Shown piece after piece: positions 16,401 to 18,996 of a stretch of 18,996 bases of DNA (positions within the stretch are counted from its first letter, which is position 1; each line of letters starts with the position of its first letter). Below the pieces are notes generated by a model. That model had not been told where the DNA came from. It saw nothing but the letters and a program-made list of their open reading frames with translations, and did not search any database. The stretch is from JACTUA01 sp035506435 (lineage in GTDB: Archaea > Halobacteriota > Methanomicrobia > Methanomicrobiales > JACTUA01), in assembly GCA_035506435.1 (NCBI GenBank), contig DATJPK010000131.1:1-18996 (forward strand), read 5' to 3'. The position numbers and the translations under genes were made by a program.

Positions 16401-16513
16401 ACCATCCAGTCCTTTCCCGTGATGGTCATGTGATCCGGGGCGGCAGCCGCCTGGGCCACGGCGGTGAACGTGCAAATGAGGATAACTAAGAATGCTGCTA
16501 AGACTAACCTCAT
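13409..16513 (-). CDS. VWA-4: exported Ig-repeat / von Willebrand A surface protein
   Basis: 1034 residues from the ATG at 16513, preceded by GAGGTGGGTGAT, a strong ribosome binding site; the in-frame GTG at 16522 lies inside that site and is rejected. Signal peptide: RLVLAAFLVILICTFTAVAQA. Four Ig-like repeats follow (YDSAGNPVPL, TDAFGNPVDN, MDQYGNPAGD, DAKGNPVDGE). The VWA domain has DRSGSM near residue 517, GGTPMRRGLY near 671 and LTDGAWNTGGD near 707, giving a full MIDAS. The insert before the Thr is long and Tyr/Asp-rich (GRDYYISHGSGDEYYTDD). It groups with VWA-3 by QAYADETGGKAYVAASG and VITWAKD. The distal part diverges from the others: the KVNQEW element is replaced by IFIGGVWEANFSMKVL, although PDTYITARP is kept. 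The end is TPKIKIS, without an anchor. It is separated from the other three paralogs by nrpR, dut and tRNA-Arg. Confidence 0.87.
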   Translation of the reverse strand: MRLVLAAFLVILICTFTAVAQAAAAPDHMTITGKDWMVANGVDSTAIAVTVYDSAGNPVPLADVTFRVNAPWALSAVTGRTDSFGKISTTLVPTTKAGAASITVNASVVEDGILSSTEQVYTQNIDHATPFTIAPAYELNVSVGSTTTIDVKVTDAFGNPVDNRNVVETVQFTASGSSDSGFWDGTSYVKVITVPVNSEGIAEATFFVTRAGSNFVDIQPPAPIFHRLITITGVNDGSPYAITQAISPGGYPYPYTKTDGSRFRVVYTLMDQYGNPAGDRAVHITTSTAGEETTLTTNSNGVVAFYYQKDVAGLYTLTATAVDNATVTCSQTVEFIAADPTTMLLTASPQTMPSRDVKSGTTSTLFAKVIDAKGNPVDGELVTFTIWSYSYGTFNQTAAPSIENETTVTEIPRELLTASTNIDGYAEVTFRPGAFTKDRSDPKYSYTAEGSAVVQATWRDITHTIELEYKNYPFLSVDAFAEPKTLEVNDSVNVTIRLKGDGWALQQAPIDVVLLTDRSGSMLFNETLVTHYHSSDTISSESPEDRMVHAMAAGSNFVDQMNNTDRIGLVSFGDLSGTHGYAVLFQTGNATRDSYMYGYRWRAGRDYYISHGSGDEYYTDDVNYVTAHYPGHGAYGKYYGSAMATVDLGLTYDKSMVKNIINQMVPNGGTPMRRGLYEAVKQIINDPEIVAHKRDDSVKAIVLLTDGAWNTGGDPRGGSGADSYPEIGTGSVITWAKDHQIKIFTIALGSEPYQDQLQAYADETGGKAYVAASGVDLNTIYTEIAGELHTEAGVDTTMDLAFHQVEVNGALIPGLDALQYKCIVPISTHEFSYNQTMPVIVNRFYDQTADWNDDQGLHFNVGTIFIGGVWEANFSMKVLRDGNIKILDSNSTIKFNDGSELPLPDTYITARPDNTSAGPEGIGIWVKDVERTDTGGASPDFVDIAWNLTYTGEEHMVREDVEILLEGTTEWSHRLTRFVPAATSHDTATLDVSSLPSGLWNVRVKAYAVDAGEDSGTTQFLVQRAEGTPKIKIS

Positions 16514-16531
16514 ATCACCCACCTCTCAAGT

Positions 16532-16545
16532 GCATAGTATTATGC
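16532..16545. promoter_or_regulatory. Inverted repeat at the VWA-4 start site
   Basis: GCATA-GTAT-TATGC, perfect 5-bp arms, between the box A and the ribosome binding site, where a repressor could block initiation. Confidence 0.35.
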
Positions 16546-16548
16546 ATC

Positions 16549-16560
16549 ATATTATTTAAG
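16549..16560 (-). promoter_or_regulatory. Box A promoter of VWA-4
   Basis: The - strand reads CTTAAATAATAT, centred about 42 nt upstream of the ATG, in line with the other paralogs. Confidence 0.55.
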
Positions 16561-16570
16561 TTTTTTCAAT

Positions 16571-16628
16571 GGACGATAACTGATTAAAATCGTCCGCCTG
16601 TTAAAATAACCGATATAAGCCAGGTTAT
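16571..16628. promoter_or_regulatory. Two operator-like inverted repeats upstream of VWA-4
   Basis: GGACGAT (16571-16577) / ATCGTCC (16589-16595) and ATAACC (16606-16611) / GGTTAT (16623-16628) are both perfect and both have 11-nt spacers. They lie just upstream of the VWA-4 box A, the usual position for archaeal activators. The two sites do not share the same arm sequence. Confidence 0.45.
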
Positions 16629-16668
16629 CGTGGGGTTTATCCTTAAAATGGGTTTTTAAACAGGTCAC

Positions 16669-16677
16669 ATATTTAAG
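16669..16677 (+). promoter_or_regulatory. Candidate divergent box A upstream of VWA-4
   Basis: ATATTTAAG on the + strand, 160 nt from the VWA-4 ATG. A start site near 16698 would place the hairpin at 16712-16732 and the tandem repeats on the transcript. Strand is uncertain. Confidence 0.35.
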
Positions 16678-16711
16678 TATTATGAAATTCTCATAAAAAA
16701 ACCGAAGATTT

Positions 16712-16732
16712 TCACCCGGATCGGCCGGGTGA
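16712..16732. other. Perfect 8-bp hairpin
   Basis: TCACCCGG-ATCGG-CCGGGTGA: eight uninterrupted pairs with a 5-nt loop, 18 bp before the 30-bp tandem array. There is no T-run after it, so it is not an obvious terminator on +. Confidence 0.6.
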
Positions 16733-16749
16733 TGGGGTGGTTAAACCGG

Positions 16750-16909
16750 GCCGGGTTCTTCGCGACTATTTCGCTCGAGGTCGGGTTCTTCGCGACTCCG
16801 TCGCTCGAGGCCGGGTTCTTCGCGACTACGTCGCTCGAGGTCGGGTTCTTCGCGACTCCGTCGCTCGAGGTCGGGTTCTTCGCGACTCCGTCGCTCGAGG
16901 TCGGGTTCT
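16750..16909. repeat. 30-bp tandem repeat array, five full copies plus a partial
   Basis: Copies start at 16750, 16780, 16810, 16840 and 16870, with a 10-bp partial at 16900. The unit begins GTCGGGTTCTTCGCGAC and ends GTCGCTCGAG. Each unit contains an inverted repeat, GCGAC-TCC-GTCGC, and the palindromes TCGCGA and CTCGAG. Copies differ mainly in the hairpin loop (TCC, TAC; the first copy reads GCGA-CTATT-TCGC). Because 30 is a multiple of three and the unit has no + stop, all three + frames stay open. They give spurious-looking decapeptide repeats (GFFATPSLEV, VLRDSVARGR). There are no spacers, so it is not CRISPR. Confidence 0.9.
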
Positions 16910-16967
16910 GATGAACCCTCCCTCTGACGAACCCTCCCTCTGACGAACCCTCCCTCTGATGAACCCT
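16910..16967. repeat. 16-bp tandem repeat array, three full copies plus a partial
   Basis: The unit GAYGAACCCTCCCTCT starts at 16910, 16926 and 16942, with a 10-bp partial at 16958. Its GAACCC is the complement of GGGTTC in the adjoining 30-bp array, and the junction forms a hairpin GGGTTC-TGAT-GAACCC (16903-16918). It ends 7 bp before the deoA stop codon. Confidence 0.9.
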
Positions 16968-16974
16968 GATCAGT

Positions 16975-18498
16975 TCAGACCCAGTGGACCGGCGATACGT
17001 GGTCGAGGAGCATTCCCTCGACGAGGACCGGCATCAGCTGGCGCCCGGCCTCGATGGCCTTCTGGAGCCGCCAGCTCCGGTCGGCATGTATCGTCATGAT
17101 GGGCTCGCCCTGCCTGACCTTGGTCCCCTTCTTGGCATGGATGATCAGGCCCGCTCCCCGGTCATGGGGGGCCCCGGCCGACCTTGCGACGGTGATGAGC
17201 GAGCGGTTGTTCAGGCCGACGACATACCCGTCAAGGGGTGCGTTCACCACGAACCGGTGCTCACCGGGAAGGATCTCGGCGGCCTTCACATCCGGCCTTC
17301 CCCCCTGGATCTCGATGATCTGTCTGAGCTTCGCGAGGGCCTTCCCGCTCGAGAGGATTTCTTCGGACACCGCGTACCCCTGCCCCCTGGCCGCCTTCCC
17401 GGCCATCTCGAGGGCGATGCCCGACAGGGCGAGGCTCTTCTGGATCAGGGAACCGGGTGCCTTCGCCCCCTCGAGCACGGCGAGGGCCTCGCTCACCTCC
17501 AGGTTCGGCCCGATGGAATGGCCGACAAGGGACTCCCCGTAGGTGAGGGCGCACTCCACGTGGATGTTCAGCCTCTCGCCGAGTTCCATGAACTGGGAGG
17601 CGAGCCGCCGCCCGTCCTGCACGTTCGGGACCTTTGTACCGGCCCCTACCGGGATGTCGATGACCGCGAGGTCGGCCCCCACCGCCGATTTCTTGGCCAT
17701 CACCGAGGCAAGCATCTGGCCCGTGGCATCGATCCGGAAGGGGTACTCGACCATGATGAACCGGTCGTCGGCCGGGGCGATGTTCGTCGAACCTCCCCAG
17801 ACGATGGCCCCCCCGACCTTCTCGGTGATCCTCTTTACCTCCGCCGAGGAGAACTCGACCGGGGCGAGGACCTCCATCAGGTCCGCCGTGCCCCCTGCGC
17901 CCGTGATTGCCCGGGAGCTGGTCTTCGGGATTTTCAGCCCGGCGGCCGCGATGATCGGGACGACGATGAGCGAGATCTTGTTCCCGGGGACCCCGCCGAT
18001 GGAATGCTTGTCGACGATGGGATGGGAGGTGAACTTGATCTGGTCGCCGGTGTCCACCATGGCCCGGGTGAGCGCCTCCACCTCGTTCATGTCGAGGCCG
18101 CGGATGTAGGAGGCGGTGACAAAGGCGGTCATCTCCACCGGAGAGAGGTTCTCGTCCACGGTGTCCTTCACGATGGCATTGATCTCCTCCTTCGAGAGCC
18201 GTTCACCGTCCATCTTCTTCTTGATGGAGTCGATGGAGGCGAGCCGCTCCGTCTCCTGAACCTCGGCAGGCTCCCCGTCATGGAAGCCGATCCGGCTGTT
18301 GGTCTTCCGGTAGATGCCGACCGTTCCCTGCGGGAGGACGGTGGTCGTGATGTTCACGATGGCCGAGACCGACTCGCTCTTCCCCTGGTGGAGAACCCTG
18401 ACCCGGTCCCCCTCGAGGACCCCTATCGCCCAGGCATCGGCCTTGTGGAGGAGGACCCCCGGGGCGGCGATATCAATGACCCTGACCGTGAGTTTCAC
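16975..18498 (-). CDS. deoA: AMP phosphorylase
   Basis: 507 residues from a GTG at 18498, preceded by GAGGCGAGGG. It has the archaeal AMP phosphorylase layout: an N-terminal domain of about 85 residues (MKLTVRVIDIAAPGVLLHKADA), then the thymidine/pyrimidine phosphorylase core. The helical region is IDSIKKKMDGERLSKEEI and MTAFVTASYIRGLDMNEV. The phosphate-binding segment is DKHSIGGVPGNK (about 162-173). It is followed by TSSRAITGAGGTADLMEVL, WGGSTNIAPADDRFI and the C-terminal barrel-sandwich domain (NAPLDGYV, GAGLIIHAKKGTKVRQGEP). Family knowledge: it converts AMP (and CMP, UMP) plus phosphate to the base and ribose 1,5-bisphosphate, which R15P isomerase and form III RuBisCO carry on to 3-phosphoglycerate; neither partner is in this window. 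Length is normal for the family. It probably has its own promoter. Confidence 0.96.
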   Translation of the reverse strand: MKLTVRVIDIAAPGVLLHKADAWAIGVLEGDRVRVLHQGKSESVSAIVNITTTVLPQGTVGIYRKTNSRIGFHDGEPAEVQETERLASIDSIKKKMDGERLSKEEINAIVKDTVDENLSPVEMTAFVTASYIRGLDMNEVEALTRAMVDTGDQIKFTSHPIVDKHSIGGVPGNKISLIVVPIIAAAGLKIPKTSSRAITGAGGTADLMEVLAPVEFSSAEVKRITEKVGGAIVWGGSTNIAPADDRFIMVEYPFRIDATGQMLASVMAKKSAVGADLAVIDIPVGAGTKVPNVQDGRRLASQFMELGERLNIHVECALTYGESLVGHSIGPNLEVSEALAVLEGAKAPGSLIQKSLALSGIALEMAGKAARGQGYAVSEEILSSGKALAKLRQIIEIQGGRPDVKAAEILPGEHRFVVNAPLDGYVVGLNNRSLITVARSAGAPHDRGAGLIIHAKKGTKVRQGEPIMTIHADRSWRLQKAIEAGRQLMPVLVEGMLLDHVSPVHWV

Positions 18499-18534
18499 TG
18501 TTCCCTCGCCTCTTCACGTTACCCTTTGCATTCA

Positions 18535-18548
18535 TTCTTTAAAACCTG
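18535..18548 (-). promoter_or_regulatory. Box A promoter of deoA
   Basis: The - strand reads CAGGTTTTAAAGAA, with GTTTTAAAG centred about 43 nt upstream of the GTG start. Confidence 0.45.
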
Positions 18549-18584
18549 TGGTCGTGAAAGGCAGGGAACGGGCACCCGCGCCCC

Positions 18585-18597
18585 CGCGGAATCCGCG
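18585..18597 (-). terminator. GC hairpin downstream of the PGF-CTERM gene
   Basis: CGCGG-AAT-CCGCG, about 80 nt after the stop codon of the surface protein gene. There is no T-run, so a role in termination is only possible. Confidence 0.25.
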
Positions 18598-18678
18598 AGC
18601 GGGTGAAGGCGCGAAACGGCAGCTACCGTCTTGGAGGTGCAGTGTAAGAACGTGCAGAAAAATGGTTGGGTTTGGGGT

Positions 18679-18996
18679 TTAGCGCCTGCGCAGGACGAGC
18701 AGTGCAACCGCGCCCAGGCCAACGAGGGCAACCAGCGCACCGAACCCGGGCTGCGGCTTCGCAGTGGTCACGGGCACGGTGGTGGCTACTTCAGTGGTCT
18801 GGACAGGGGTCGACACCGGGGTCGTCGCAGAGGTCACGACAGGCGTGGTGGCTACCGTGGTCGGCTGGCCTTCAAGGACGTTGAAGGTCGTGGTCGTGCT
18901 CTGGGAGGGCTCGATGGCTTCGGCCTTGACGAGGTACTCGTCGGGCTTGAAGGTCGAGGCGTCCACATCGAAGGAGAACGTGTTGTACGTGTCACC
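18679..18996 (-). CDS. PGF-CTERM surface protein, C-terminal part (5' end missing)
   Basis: The frame is open to the window edge (GDTYNTFSFDVDASTFKPDEYLVKAE...), so the GTG at 18966 is not the true start. The visible part ends a beta-type domain (KPDEYLVKAEAIEPS, TTTFNVLEG). A Thr/Val/Pro-rich linker of about 45 residues follows, probably glycosylated. It ends in a PGF-CTERM tripartite signal: PGFG, a hydrophobic helix (ALVALVGLGAVALLVL) and RRR. Family knowledge: archaeosortase A processes such tails and links the protein to a membrane lipid at the cell surface. Function of the missing N-terminal part cannot be told; S-layer-associated methanogen proteins often carry this tail. Confidence 0.85.
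   Translation of the reverse strand, partial: GDTYNTFSFDVDASTFKPDEYLVKAEAIEPSQSTTTTFNVLEGQPTTVATTPVVTSATTPVSTPVQTTEVATTVPVTTAKPQPGFGALVALVGLGAVALLVLRRR

Noticed and set aside
16750..16967. CRISPR array
   Set aside because: The 30-bp units follow one another without spacers, the next array has a different unit length, and there are no cas genes.
16984..18606. Open frame of 540 codons on the + strand opposite deoA
   Set aside because: deoA is conserved along its whole length on the - strand; the + frame has shadow-type composition and no recognisable domain.

Overview
The window looks like a GC-rich chromosome segment from a methanogenic archaeon, most likely of the order Methanomicrobiales. 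Evidence: an archaeal AMP phosphorylase, an NrpR-type nitrogen regulator, a dUTPase of the archaeal subfamily, a PGF-CTERM surface protein, a CetZ-like tubulin/FtsZ homologue, a tRNA with a canonical archaeal bulge-helix-bulge intron, and TATA-type (box A) promoters. The order is inferred; no marker here fixes genus or species.

Layout: (1) 1-1417, + strand, the 3' part of a CetZ/FtsZ-like gene with an unusually long disordered basic tail. (2) 1450-16513, - strand, four paralogous genes for exported proteins of about 1000 residues (here VWA-1 to VWA-4). Each has a signal peptide, four invasin-like Ig repeats, a von Willebrand A domain with a metal-binding MIDAS motif, and C-terminal beta domains ending in a short P-x-I-x-I strand, without a recognisable membrane or PGF-CTERM anchor. 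VWA-1/VWA-2 form one subgroup and VWA-3/VWA-4 another. (3) Between VWA-3 and VWA-4 lies a housekeeping block: dut and nrpR on the - strand overlapping by 4 bp, and an intron-containing tRNA-Arg(UCG) on the + strand. (4) 16514-16974, an intergenic region with inverted repeats, a perfect hairpin, a 30-bp tandem array and a 16-bp tandem array. (5) deoA (AMP phosphorylase), - strand. (6) The 3' end of a PGF-CTERM surface protein gene, - strand, running off the window.

Each of the four paralogs has its own box A centred 42-45 nt upstream of its ATG and a purine-rich ribosome binding site, so they look independently transcribed rather than an operon. About 160-165 nt upstream of each ATG there is also a second TATA-like element that reads best on the opposite (+) strand, followed by GC-rich sequence that can fold. 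This repeated architecture is the least explained signal in the window. It could mean divergent non-coding transcripts, or a second upstream promoter for each surface protein. The four paralogs are plausibly alternative or co-assembling cell-surface adhesins; nrpR (nitrogen control), dut (dUTP removal) and deoA (nucleotide salvage) have no evident functional link to them.
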